From positions 1-64,000 of the forward strand of contig NZ_AVPT01000012.1 of NCBI RefSeq assembly GCF_000768335.1: 64,000 bases of DNA, written 5' to 3'. Each line of letters begins with the position of its first letter. The stretch's first letter is position 1. A model generated the notes under the pieces. That model was given only the letters and a program-made list of their open reading frames with translations, was not told the DNA's origin and made no database searches. A program made the translations under genes and the position numbers. The DNA is from Lysobacter arseniciresistens ZS79. GTDB taxonomy: Bacteria > Pseudomonadota > Gammaproteobacteria > Xanthomonadales > Xanthomonadaceae. Positions 56,202 to 64,000 of the stretch are shown in pieces.

Positions 56202-56996
56202 TCAGCGGCCGTTGAACGCCGGCTTGCGACGTTCGAGAAACGCCCCGGTGCCTTCGCGCATGTCGTCGGTCGAGAACATCAGGCCGAACTGGGCGGTCTC
56301 GTACTCGAGTCCTTCCTCGATCGCGCACTCGCCGCCGACGTTCACGCAGTCGAGCACGCCACGCAGCGCCAGCGGCGCCGATTCGGCCAGGCGGGTCGCC
56401 AGCTTCATCGTCTCGGCCTCGAGTTCGGCCGCCGGCACCACCTGGTTGACGATGCCCAACTCGCGCGCGCGGGCGGCGTCGACCGGGGTGCCGACCAGGC
56501 ACAGCTCCAGCGTCGCCGCACGGCCGGCCAGCCGCAGCAGGCGCTGGGTGCCGCCGAAGCCGGGGATCAGGCCGAGGTTGACCTCCGGCTGGCCGAGCTT
56601 GGCGTTGTCCCCGGCGATCCGCAGGTGGCAGCCCATCGCCAGCTCCAGTCCGCCGCCGAGGGCGAAGCCGTTGATCATCGCGACCACGGGCTTGGGCATC
56701 TTCTCGATCCGCCGCATCAGGCGCTGGCCGCGCAGGGAGAAGTCGCGGCCCTGCACCGGGGTCAGCGTGTTCATCTCGCTGATGTCGGCGCCGGCGACGA
56801 ACGCCTTGCTGCCAGCGCCGGTCAACACCACGCAGCGCACCGCGTCGTCGGCCGCGGCATCGTCGAAGGCCTGGTGCAGCGCGTCGAGGGTGGCCGCGTT
56901 GAGCGCGTTCAGCTTGTCCGGGCGGTTGACGGTGATGGTGCGGACGGCGCCGTGGTCGGCGATGGCGACCGGTGCGGAGGCGGCGGTATCGGACAT
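56202..56996 (-). CDS. Enoyl-CoA hydratase
   Basis: A 264-residue crotonase-fold enzyme. Oxyanion-hole region AFVAGADISEM and NGFALGGGLELAMGCHL, and QPEVNLGLIPGFGGTQRL; both catalytic Glu (GLELA and PEVNLG) are present, consistent with active hydratase. ATG 56996 follows GGGAG; the extension to 57095 is not homologous. It is the first gene of the unit with the Cys-rich protein and nth. Confidence 0.92.
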   Translation of the reverse strand: MSDTAASAPVAIADHGAVRTITVNRPDKLNALNAATLDALHQAFDDAAADDAVRCVVLTGAGSKAFVAGADISEMNTLTPVQGRDFSLRGQRLMRRIEKMPKPVVAMINGFALGGGLELAMGCHLRIAGDNAKLGQPEVNLGLIPGFGGTQRLLRLAGRAATLELCLVGTPVDAARARELGIVNQVVPAAELEAETMKLATRLAESAPLALRGVLDCVNVGGECAIEEGLEYETAQFGLMFSTDDMREGTGAFLERRKPAFNGR

Positions 56997-57094
56997 GCGG
57001 GTGCTCCCTGTGGACGGGGAATTCTGGCTGGAAGATGAAGATCCGGCACGCCGTGGAACTCGCGCGGCGCCGGATTGTCTGAGGCTGGACGTCA

Positions 57095-57124
57095 TTGGCA
57101 GTTAAGCCATGGCGTCGCTATCCT
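57095..57124 (+). promoter_or_regulatory. Promoter of the FKBP-like gene (TTGGCA-18-TATCCT)
   Basis: TTGGCA (57095-57100) and TATCCT (57119-57124) at 18-bp spacing, about 88 bp before the ATG at 57213, in the 216-bp divergent gap. Confidence 0.5.
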
Positions 57125-57212
57125 AGCGCGTCCATCCGGGGCGGTTCGACCGGCTGGGCCACCCAATACGGGGCGGTGCCGCCGCTCGCGTCATCACCGG
57201 AGGTTCCACCGA

Positions 57213-57896
57213 ATGAAGTTGCGTTTGATTGCGGTCGCCGTTGCGGCCCTGACCCTGACCGCGGGCCACGCCGTAGCGCAGGACACCTCGTCCGAGAAGG
57301 GCAAGCTGAGCTACGCGCTCGGTTACGACCTGGGCCGCAATGCCGCCGAGAGCGGCGAGGCGCTGGACGTGAACACCATCGTCAAGGGTCTGCAGGACGG
57401 CTTCGCCAAGAAGGACCCGTCGGTGCCGGTCGACCAGCTGCGCGTCGCCGTGGAGAACATGCAGAAGCGCCAGCAGGCCGCCGCCAAGGCCGCCTGGGAC
57501 AAGGCCGCCGCCGAGAACAAGACCCGCAGCGACACCTTCATCGCGCAGAACAAGGCCAAGGCCGGCGTGAAGACGCTGCCCAGCGGCGTGCAGTACCGCG
57601 TGATCGAGAACGGCAGCGGCGCCAAGCCGACCCAGGCCAGCACCGTGCAGCTCGAGGTGGCCGGCCCGTTCCCCTGGGGCCAGCGTGGCGAGAACGCGCA
57701 GGCGCGCGCGATGCCGCCGCTCAAGGTCAGCGAGGTCGAGATGCCTGCCATGCGCGAGGCGCTGCTGCAGATGCAGCCGGGCGCGAAGTGGGAGATCACC
57801 CTGGCCCCGCAGCAGGCCTACGGTGCCGACCCGCGCACCGGCGTGCCGCCGAACATGGCGGTGCAGTTCGAGGTCAAGCTGGTCAGCGTCAAGTAA
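57213..57896 (+). CDS. Periplasmic FKBP-type peptidyl-prolyl isomerase-like protein (divergent)
   Basis: A 227-residue secreted protein: signal peptide MKLRLIAVAVAALTLTAGHAVAQ, an FkpA-type N-terminal dimerisation domain (KGKLSYALGYDLGRNAAES onward) and a C-terminal FKBP-like domain ending QQAYGADPRTGVPPNMAVQFEVKLVSV. The usual YxGxLxDGxxFDSS stretch of active FKBPs is missing, replaced by VAGPFPWGQRGENAQARAM, so isomerase activity is doubtful; it may act as a holdase chaperone. GGAGG precedes ATG 57213. Confidence 0.85.
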   Translation: MKLRLIAVAVAALTLTAGHAVAQDTSSEKGKLSYALGYDLGRNAAESGEALDVNTIVKGLQDGFAKKDPSVPVDQLRVAVENMQKRQQAAAKAAWDKAAAENKTRSDTFIAQNKAKAGVKTLPSGVQYRVIENGSGAKPTQASTVQLEVAGPFPWGQRGENAQARAMPPLKVSEVEMPAMREALLQMQPGAKWEITLAPQQAYGADPRTGVPPNMAVQFEVKLVSVK

Positions 57897-57952
57897 CACC
57901 GGCCGCGTACGACCCACCGCGCCGCGGGAATCCCTGCGGCACTCGAAACACC

Positions 57953-57987
57953 CAGTGCGCCGGCCTTCGTGTCGGCGCATTGTTTTT
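57953..57987 (+). terminator. Rho-independent terminator after the FKBP-like gene
   Basis: A 10-bp stem (57953-57962 with 57973-57982, one G-U pair), 10-nt loop, then TTTTT. Confidence 0.75.
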
Positions 57988-58024
57988 GTGGACCCGCGCG
58001 CGGGCCGCGACCGATGGATGCCCG

Positions 58025-58210
58025 ATGACCACCTTCCTGCCCGCCGTCCTCACGCCCTGCATCGGCGTCTGCGTGCTCGACGCGCAGGGCCTGTGCGAGG
58101 GCTGCCACCGCACCGGCGACGAGGTCGCGCGCTGGTCGGGGATGGGGGACGCCGAGCGCCTGCGGATGATGGAAGAGGTGCTGCCGGCACGGGAGGCGAC
58201 CCGGACGTGA
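58025..58210 (+). CDS. DUF1289 family protein
   Basis: A 61-residue protein with the DUF1289 pattern TPCIGVCVLDAQGLCEGCHRTGDEVARWSGM: four conserved Cys likely bind a metal or Fe-S cluster. Function unknown. The gene overlaps the CoA pyrophosphatase start by 4 bp (GTGA). Confidence 0.85.
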   Translation: MTTFLPAVLTPCIGVCVLDAQGLCEGCHRTGDEVARWSGMGDAERLRMMEEVLPAREATRT

Positions 58211-58842
58211 GCGTCTTCGGCGCCGCCGGTGCGCTGCGCGAGTTCGCCCGGCTGCGGTCGGCCCTGCGTCCGCTGGACGCCCCCGTCGTCGCCGATGGCT
58301 GGAACCGCGACGAGCTCGCCGACCTCCTGCACCCGGAGGTGGAGCTGGCCGACGCCGCGGTGCTGGTCGGCCTGGTCGCGCGCGACCACGGCACCGGCGT
58401 GGTGCTGACCCGCCGCACCGAGGACCTGCGCCACCATGCCGGGCAGGTCAGCTTCCCCGGTGGCCGGGTCGAACCGGACGATGTCGATGCGATCGCCGCG
58501 GCGCTGCGCGAAACCCGCGAGGAGATCGGCGTCGGCGCCCCGTCGATCCATCCGGTCGGGCTGCTCGACCCGCTGCTGACGATCACCGGCTTCCGCGTGC
58601 TGCCGGTGGTCGCCGCGATCGACCCGGACTACGTCGCCCGGCCCGACCCGCGCGAGGTGGCGGAGGTGTTCGAGGTGCCGTTGGCATTCCTGCTCGACCC
58701 CGGCAACCTCGAGCGACGGCAAGTGGAGTACAAGGGGCGGACCCGGCAGGTGCTGGAGTTCCGCTACCCGGCGCAACGCATCTGGGGCGCGACCGCCTCG
58801 ATCCTGTGGAACCTGCGGCAACGACTGGAGGACGTGCGATGA
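58207..58842 (+). CDS. CoA pyrophosphatase (Nudix, NudL-like)
   Basis: A 211-residue Nudix hydrolase that cleaves CoA derivatives. The CoA-specific signature LTRRTEDLRHHAGQVSFPGG precedes the Nudix box with REEIG-type residues (ALRETREEIGVG). GTG 58207 overlaps the DUF1289 stop by 4 bp; the end overlaps sseA by 4 bp, so the three genes are coupled. Confidence 0.92.
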   Translation: MSVFGAAGALREFARLRSALRPLDAPVVADGWNRDELADLLHPEVELADAAVLVGLVARDHGTGVVLTRRTEDLRHHAGQVSFPGGRVEPDDVDAIAAALRETREEIGVGAPSIHPVGLLDPLLTITGFRVLPVVAAIDPDYVARPDPREVAEVFEVPLAFLLDPGNLERRQVEYKGRTRQVLEFRYPAQRIWGATASILWNLRQRLEDVR

Positions 58843-59696
58843 ATGATTCCGCCGAGCGGTGGCAGACCCTGGTCGACGTCGACGCGCTGGCGGCGGCGCT
58901 CGGGCGCGACGACCTGGTGGTGCTCGACGCCCGTGTCTCGCTGGCCGACCGCAGCGCCGGCGAGGCGTGGTACCGCGAGGGCCACGTCCCCGGAGCCCGC
59001 TTCGCCGACCTCGATCGCGACCTGTCCGACCATGCCCGCACGGGCGGTCGCCACCCCTGGCCCGGCGCCGACGACTTCACCGCCCGGCTGGGACGCTGGG
59101 GTATCACCCCGTCGCACCAGGTGGTGGTCTACGACGCCGGCGATGGTGCGCTGGCCGCGGCGCGGGCGTGGTTCCTGCTGCGCGCGCTCGGACACCGCGA
59201 CGTGGCGGTGCTGGACGGTGGCTGGAAGGCGTGGACGGAACGCGGCGGCGCGGTGCAGACCGACGTGCCGGTGCCGGCCCGCGCGGAGTACGACGCCGGT
59301 TTCGACCGCGCGCGCCTGCTCGATGCCGAAGGCGTGCAGGCCCACCTCGACGGCGGCGGCATGCTGGTCGATGCGCGTGCGGGCGAACGCTTCCGCGGCG
59401 AGGTCGAGCCGCTGGACCGTGCCGCCGGGCACGTGCCGGGCGCCGTCAACCGGCCGTATGCCGACAACCTGCAGGACGGCCGGTTCAAGCCGGCCGGGGT
59501 GCTGGCGCGTGAGTTCGGAGAGCTGCTGGATGGCCGTGACGCCGGCGACGTCGCGGTGATGTGCGGCTCCGGTGTCACCGCCTGCCACCACCTGCTGGCG
59601 ATGGAGCACGCCGGCCTGCCGGGCGCGAAGCTGTTCACCGGCTCGTGGAGCGGGTGGCTGGAAGACCCCGCGCGGCCGGTGGCGACCGGCGCATAA
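58839..59696 (+). CDS. sseA: 3-mercaptopyruvate sulfurtransferase
   Basis: A 285-residue tandem-rhodanese enzyme. The active site is CGSGVTAC, the mercaptopyruvate-type loop (CG[ST]GVT) rather than the thiosulfate type. N-terminal rhodanese signature YREGHVPGARFADLD. The in-frame ATG at 58839 overlaps the preceding stop; convergent with the crotonase gene. Confidence 0.93.
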   Translation: MNDSAERWQTLVDVDALAAALGRDDLVVLDARVSLADRSAGEAWYREGHVPGARFADLDRDLSDHARTGGRHPWPGADDFTARLGRWGITPSHQVVVYDAGDGALAAARAWFLLRALGHRDVAVLDGGWKAWTERGGAVQTDVPVPARAEYDAGFDRARLLDAEGVQAHLDGGGMLVDARAGERFRGEVEPLDRAAGHVPGAVNRPYADNLQDGRFKPAGVLAREFGELLDGRDAGDVAVMCGSGVTACHHLLAMEHAGLPGAKLFTGSWSGWLEDPARPVATGA

Positions 59697-59722
59697 CGCG
59701 GCCCCGGACTTCTGGGCTTCGC

Positions 59723-60481
59723 TTACTTCCCCAGCCGCGCCAGCACCGCGCGCAACGCCGCCTGCGTGCCTTCGCCGTACCAGGCCTCGACGAAGCGCTC
59801 CATCTCGATGTGCTCGGGCTTGAGTGCCTCCACCAGGTCGGCGCGGGCGATCCGTCGGGTCTGGAGCATTGCCTCGCGGGGCAAGGCCAGCAACTGCTGC
59901 AGCCACTCGCGGGCGCGCGTGGCGACGTCCTCGGTCGCGGCCAGTTCGTCGACCAGGCCGATCCGGGCGGCGCGTTCGGACTCGACCAGCTCGCCGGCGA
60001 CCAGCAGCCGCTCGGCGCGGGCCACGCCCACCGCGCGGCGCATCAGCCGCTGGATTCCCTCGGGCGCGACCAGGCCGACCTGGGTCTCGTTGAGGCCGAT
60101 GCGGAAGTCGCCGGCGGCCATCACCCGGTAGTCGCAGCACAGGGCGAGGACGCAACCACCCGCCGGCGCGTGGCCGGTGATCGCAGCGGCGACCGGCACC
60201 GGGCAGGCGGCGAGTGCCCGCGCGGCGGCGAAGAACGCCTGCCACGCGGCGGTGAGCGCCTCGCGGTCGTCGCCCAGGCCCATCAGGTACGGCACGTCCA
60301 GCCCGGCGGAGAACACCTTCGCTCCGCCCGACAGCACGATGCCACCGGCCTCGGCCACCACCGCCGCGTCGACCGCGGCGCGCAGCTCGCGGCAGAGTTC
60401 GGGGTCCAGCGCGTTGACCGGCGCGCGCGCGAGCCGCAACTCGACGATCGCGCCGTGGGTGATGACCTCGACCTGGCTCAC
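59723..60481 (-). CDS. Enoyl-CoA hydratase/isomerase family protein
   Basis: A 252-residue crotonase-fold protein starting at GTG 60481, which overlaps the upstream DUF4139 gene stop by 4 bp. GHAPAGGCVLALCCDYRVM lacks the first catalytic Glu of hydratases; NETQVGLVAPEGIQRL keeps the second. Loss of one Glu is typical of delta3-delta2-enoyl-CoA isomerases, so an isomerase is more likely than a hydratase. Confidence 0.85.
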   Translation of the reverse strand: MSQVEVITHGAIVELRLARAPVNALDPELCRELRAAVDAAVVAEAGGIVLSGGAKVFSAGLDVPYLMGLGDDREALTAAWQAFFAAARALAACPVPVAAAITGHAPAGGCVLALCCDYRVMAAGDFRIGLNETQVGLVAPEGIQRLMRRAVGVARAERLLVAGELVESERAARIGLVDELAATEDVATRAREWLQQLLALPREAMLQTRRIARADLVEALKPEHIEMERFVEAWYGEGTQAALRAVLARLGK

Positions 60482-62028
60482 GGGGTCACGCCCTCCGGCC
60501 AGCGGTAACGGACGGTGTAGGTCAGGCGGGTCTCGCCGCCGGCCGGTACCGCCACGGTGAACTCGGCATGGCGCGCGTCGCGGCGTTCGGCCGGGACACT
60601 GCTGGACACCACCTCCCAGTCGCTCCAGCGCGGCAGCGGCTCGACCACGTTGATGGTGGCGTCGGTGTCCTTCGCGTTGGCGAGGGTGATCGCGAACGAC
60701 TCGGTGATCGTGCGGCCGCCGCGGTCGACGTTGAAACCGGTGGCCTCGCGCCGTGCGGTGAGGTCGAACGCGGTGCCGACCTCGAACCGCAGCTCGGCGC
60801 CCGCGGGCGTGTGGCCGAGCGTGGACTCGCCGAGGAACTCGCCGCCTTCCTGGACGCGCGCGCGGCCGGCGGGGAGTGGCTGGCCGAGCCCGGCCTCCTC
60901 GGTGTTCTGGATCGACACCGCGGCGGTGACCGGCAGGTCGCCGGTCTCGCCGCGGAATCCGGGGTCGAGCAGCGGCCGCGGCGGTTCCCAGTCCGGGCCG
61001 CCGGCGTCGACCACGTAGGCGCGCTCGCAGGCGACCCCGTCGACGCGGGCGAACAGCGGCACGCGCTCGGTCGAGCCGGCGCGCACGGCGGTGGTGCCCG
61101 GCACGTCGTAGGCGTGGTACTCGCCGGACCCGCGGCGAACCGCCATCTCCGGCGCGGGCGCCGCGGCGACCGCGTCCTGGGCGTAGCCGCGGGCCATGTA
61201 GCGGCGCTCGGGCTGGACCCGGTTGGGCTCGCCCGCGACCAGCGTCAGGCTGGCATCGGAGAAGGTCACGCCGGCGCGGTTGGCGACCATCGCCGCGCCA
61301 TCGAGCGACAGCCGGCAGCCTTCGCCTTCGGCGATCGTCGCGAGGTATTCGGCGCGCCACGCCAGCCCGCCCATCGGGTAGCTCAGCACGAAGTCGGCGT
61401 CGCCGCCGCTGCCGGCCCGCACGGTCCACTGCAGTTCGGCGTGCTGCGGCAGCAGCCGGGTGCCGTCGATCACGCTGAAGCTGTCGTACTCGCGGATGAC
61501 CTTGATGCGACCGTCGGGCAGCGCGAGGGTCAGGCCTTCGCCTGCCGCCACCAGCGTGCCGGTGTCGGTCTGCTTGGCACCGCCGGCGGTGTGCTCGACC
61601 GTGACCCGCTGGCCGATCACCTGCGCGGTGACGTCGCCGCTGCCGGTGAGCGGGGCGACGTAGCGCTGCGACTCGACCGTGACGCCGGCCGACTGCGCCC
61701 GCAGCACCGCCGCCTCGGCATCGATCGCCGGTGGTACGCCGGTGGCGGAGACCGTGTTCAGGCCTTCCTTGAGCGAGTAGTGCAGCGGCCGCTCGACCAG
61801 CGCGTAGCCGGGCATGCCGGGCTGGGCGATGTCGACGCCGGCCAGTGCCGCGTAATCGCCGCTGTAGACGGTCAGCCGGGTGGTGCCCGTGGGCTCGTCG
61901 CTGTCGCCGCGCGGGGCCGGGACCGGGGTCGCGGCGGGGGCGGCGGCGTCGCGCGCGGGGGCCGGGGCCTCGGACGAACAGCCGGCCAGGGCGCAGGCGA
62001 CGGCAAGCAACGACAGCGAACGGTGCAT
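60478..62028 (-). CDS. DUF4139 domain lipoprotein
   Basis: A 516-residue lipoprotein (MHRSLSLLAVACALAGCSSE, lipobox LAGC) with the DUF4139 domain: YSGDYAALAGVD near the start, WTVRAGSGGDADFVLSYPMGGLAWRAEY in the middle and the final beta-rich TETFAITL-like region (GRTITESFAITLANAKDTDATINVVEPLPRW). Function unknown. GGAG precedes ATG 62028. It is divergent from the PCuAC gene across 39 bp. Confidence 0.85.
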   Translation of the reverse strand: MHRSLSLLAVACALAGCSSEAPAPARDAAAPAATPVPAPRGDSDEPTGTTRLTVYSGDYAALAGVDIAQPGMPGYALVERPLHYSLKEGLNTVSATGVPPAIDAEAAVLRAQSAGVTVESQRYVAPLTGSGDVTAQVIGQRVTVEHTAGGAKQTDTGTLVAAGEGLTLALPDGRIKVIREYDSFSVIDGTRLLPQHAELQWTVRAGSGGDADFVLSYPMGGLAWRAEYLATIAEGEGCRLSLDGAAMVANRAGVTFSDASLTLVAGEPNRVQPERRYMARGYAQDAVAAAPAPEMAVRRGSGEYHAYDVPGTTAVRAGSTERVPLFARVDGVACERAYVVDAGGPDWEPPRPLLDPGFRGETGDLPVTAAVSIQNTEEAGLGQPLPAGRARVQEGGEFLGESTLGHTPAGAELRFEVGTAFDLTARREATGFNVDRGGRTITESFAITLANAKDTDATINVVEPLPRWSDWEVVSSSVPAERRDARHAEFTVAVPAGGETRLTYTVRYRWPEGVTP

Positions 62029-62055
62029 CGTGGACTCCGGTTTTCGGCCTGCCCG

Positions 62056-62062
62056 TATCATA
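62056..62062. promoter_or_regulatory. Overlapping bidirectional -10 (TATCATA)
   Basis: TATCAT (62056-62061) on the plus strand serves the PCuAC gene, and TATGAT (62062-62057) on the minus strand serves the DUF4139 gene. On plus the ATG is 6 nt away (leaderless); on minus the start codon is 28 nt away with a GGAG site. Confidence 0.55.
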
Positions 62063-62067
62063 GGCGC

Positions 62068-62514
62068 ATGAACAGGATCAGTGCTCCCGCCGTGCTCCTC
62101 GCCGTGCTTGCCGCATCGGCCGCCCTGCCGGCCTGTGCCCGCGATTGCGCACCGACCGTCCGCGAAGGCTGGCTGCGCATGCCGCCGGTGGAGATGCCGA
62201 TGCTGGCGGGCTTCGGCCGCATATCCAACGACTGCGATGCGCCGGTGACCATCACCGGCGTCCGCAGCACGCGGTTCGGCGACGCCAGCCTGCACGAAAC
62301 CCGCATCGTCGACGGCGTCAGCCGGATGCGCGCTGTGCCGGCGCTGGAGCTCGAGGCGGGCGGGGAGGCGGTGCTGGCGCCGGGCGGCCTGCACCTGATG
62401 CTGATGCAGCCGGTCGGCGCGTTGGCGCCGGGCGCGACGGTCGAGGTCGAGTTCCTGCTCGAGGGTGGCGGCGTGCTGCGCGGCAGTTTCGAAGTGCGCG
62501 GCCCCGGCGGCTGA
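62068..62514 (+). CDS. PCuAC copper chaperone
   Basis: A 148-residue periplasmic copper chaperone. The signal peptide ends PACA; the copper motif H-x10-M-x21-H-x-M is exact (LHETRIVDGVSRM ... GGLHLM). PCuAC proteins deliver Cu(I) to cytochrome oxidase. No Shine-Dalgarno sequence is visible; a -10 lies 6 nt before the ATG. The usual Sco neighbour is absent. Confidence 0.9.
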   Translation: MNRISAPAVLLAVLAASAALPACARDCAPTVREGWLRMPPVEMPMLAGFGRISNDCDAPVTITGVRSTRFGDASLHETRIVDGVSRMRAVPALELEAGGEAVLAPGGLHLMLMQPVGALAPGATVEVEFLLEGGGVLRGSFEVRGPGG

Positions 62515-62537
62515 AGCCGGACGCCACTGACCGGACG

Positions 62538-63139
62538 CTACGCCGAACAGGCCTCGCGCACGGCTTCCGGCAGCGCGGCGGCGGCGCCGCTGTCGCGGTC
62601 GATCCACACCATCACCACATGGCCGTCGCAGAACAGCACGCCGGCGTCGTCGGCATCGACGATGCGGTGGCCGACGGTGAGGCTGGTGTTGCCCAGTCGC
62701 TCGACGAACAGTTCGATCACCACCTGCGCCGGCCAGGTGATCGGCCGTCGGTAGTTGAGCTGGGCGGCGGCGACCACCGGCGCGACGTGGTCGTCCATGC
62801 CCATGCCGGGCACGGTCAGCATCCAGTGCAGGCGCGCTTCCTCCAGGTAGCTCAGGTACTTGGAGTTGTTGACGTGGTTGAACGCGTCCAGGTCGCGCCA
62901 GCGCACCGGCATCGGGATGCGGATCAGGCTGGTGGGGGCGGGGCGCGCGGCTTCCGTGCTCGCCGGTTCGGCGACGTTCCCGGCGCGGCCTGCCGTCGGC
63001 GCGTCTGCCTTCGCCGGCGCAGGCTTGTCGCCCACGGACTTGGTCGCCTTCTTGCGCGCCGGGGCCTTGCGGCGCGCCGCTTTCTTGGCCGGCTTGGTCG
63101 CTTCCGGGGTGTCGGTCCGGTCGTTGGCGTCGGTGTCGC

Positions 63140-63143
<4 letters not shown>
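62538..63143 (-). CDS. 4HBT-type acyl-CoA thioesterase with basic N-terminal tail
   Basis: A 201-residue protein: residues 1-70 are Lys/Ala/Pro-rich ([20 protein letters not shown]), then a hotdog thioesterase domain with [25 protein letters not shown], holding the catalytic Asp. The ATG at 63143 overlaps the uvrA stop by 4 bp. The substrate is unknown. Confidence 0.85.

Positions 63144-64000
<857 letters not shown>

Overview
The window is high-GC, gene-dense DNA, and its gene content points to a gammaproteobacterium of the Xanthomonadaceae/Lysobacteraceae (Lysobacter/Luteimonas/Xanthomonas relatives). The supporting signs are: a yffB-type gene next to dapE, a spore-coat-U (SCPU) chaperone-usher cluster, a type II secretion operon in C-D-E-F-G-H-I-J-K-L-M order next to a TonB-dependent receptor, a pst-phoU cluster with an OprO/OprP-like porin, and REP-type repeats with the GTAGGAGCGGCTTCAGCCGC core. 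The assignment rests on gene content and order only; there is no rRNA in the window.

Layout. 1-2971: the right end of an IS3-family element joined to a TonB-dependent receptor that has lost its 5' end. 3145-5010: tsf and rpsB (minus). 5297-11026: a six-gene SCPU chaperone-usher operon (minus). 11329-17297: map, glnD, dapD, an ArsC-like reductase gene and dapE (plus). 17261-19582: a membrane M28 peptidase (minus). 19705-21581: asnB behind an Asn-rich leader peptide, a candidate antiterminator and an intrinsic terminator. 21623-26556: a lipoprotein, a small M15-like putative hydrolase, a zinc alcohol dehydrogenase, parC and rnk (minus). 26769-30259: tRNA-Leu(CAG), rnr and rlmB (plus). 30272-33057: rnt and an hvfABC-type operon (MNIO enzyme, partner protein and a precursor carrying EF-hands) (minus). 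33138-39131: phoU-pstBACS and a phosphate-selective porin (minus). 39261-49468: T2SS gspC to gspM (minus). 49659-53957: a TonB-dependent receptor and a Pro-rich surface lipoprotein (minus). 54211-55059: a prolyl-4-hydroxylase-like dioxygenase (plus). 55064-64000: nth, a Cys-rich protein, enoyl-CoA hydratase, an FKBP-like protein, a DUF1289 protein, CoA pyrophosphatase, sseA, a crotonase, a DUF4139 lipoprotein, a PCuAC copper chaperone, a thioesterase and the 3' end of uvrA.

Two systems stand out. First, asnB appears to be controlled by ribosome-mediated attenuation sensing asparagine: the 20-codon leader peptide has five Asn codons in a seven-codon stretch, followed by a 7-bp antiterminator pairing and a terminator. 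Second, 33-54 kb reads as a phosphate-starvation island. Pho-box-like sites (7-4-7 repeats related to CTGTCAT) precede pstS, the porin, gspC, the Pro-rich lipoprotein and the divergent prolyl hydroxylase. This suggests a Pho-controlled T2SS that exports a Pro-rich lipoprotein, with a co-regulated hydroxylase that might modify its PPPTT repeats. The hvfABC cluster, whose precursor joins two canonical EF-hands to two C-terminal EGKCG motifs, is a third candidate for novelty.

Several genes (map, dapE, PCuAC, possibly rnr and rnt) have a -10-like hexamer 6-7 nt before the ATG and no Shine-Dalgarno sequence, which suggests leaderless mRNAs. All assignments come from reading the sequence; no database search was run.
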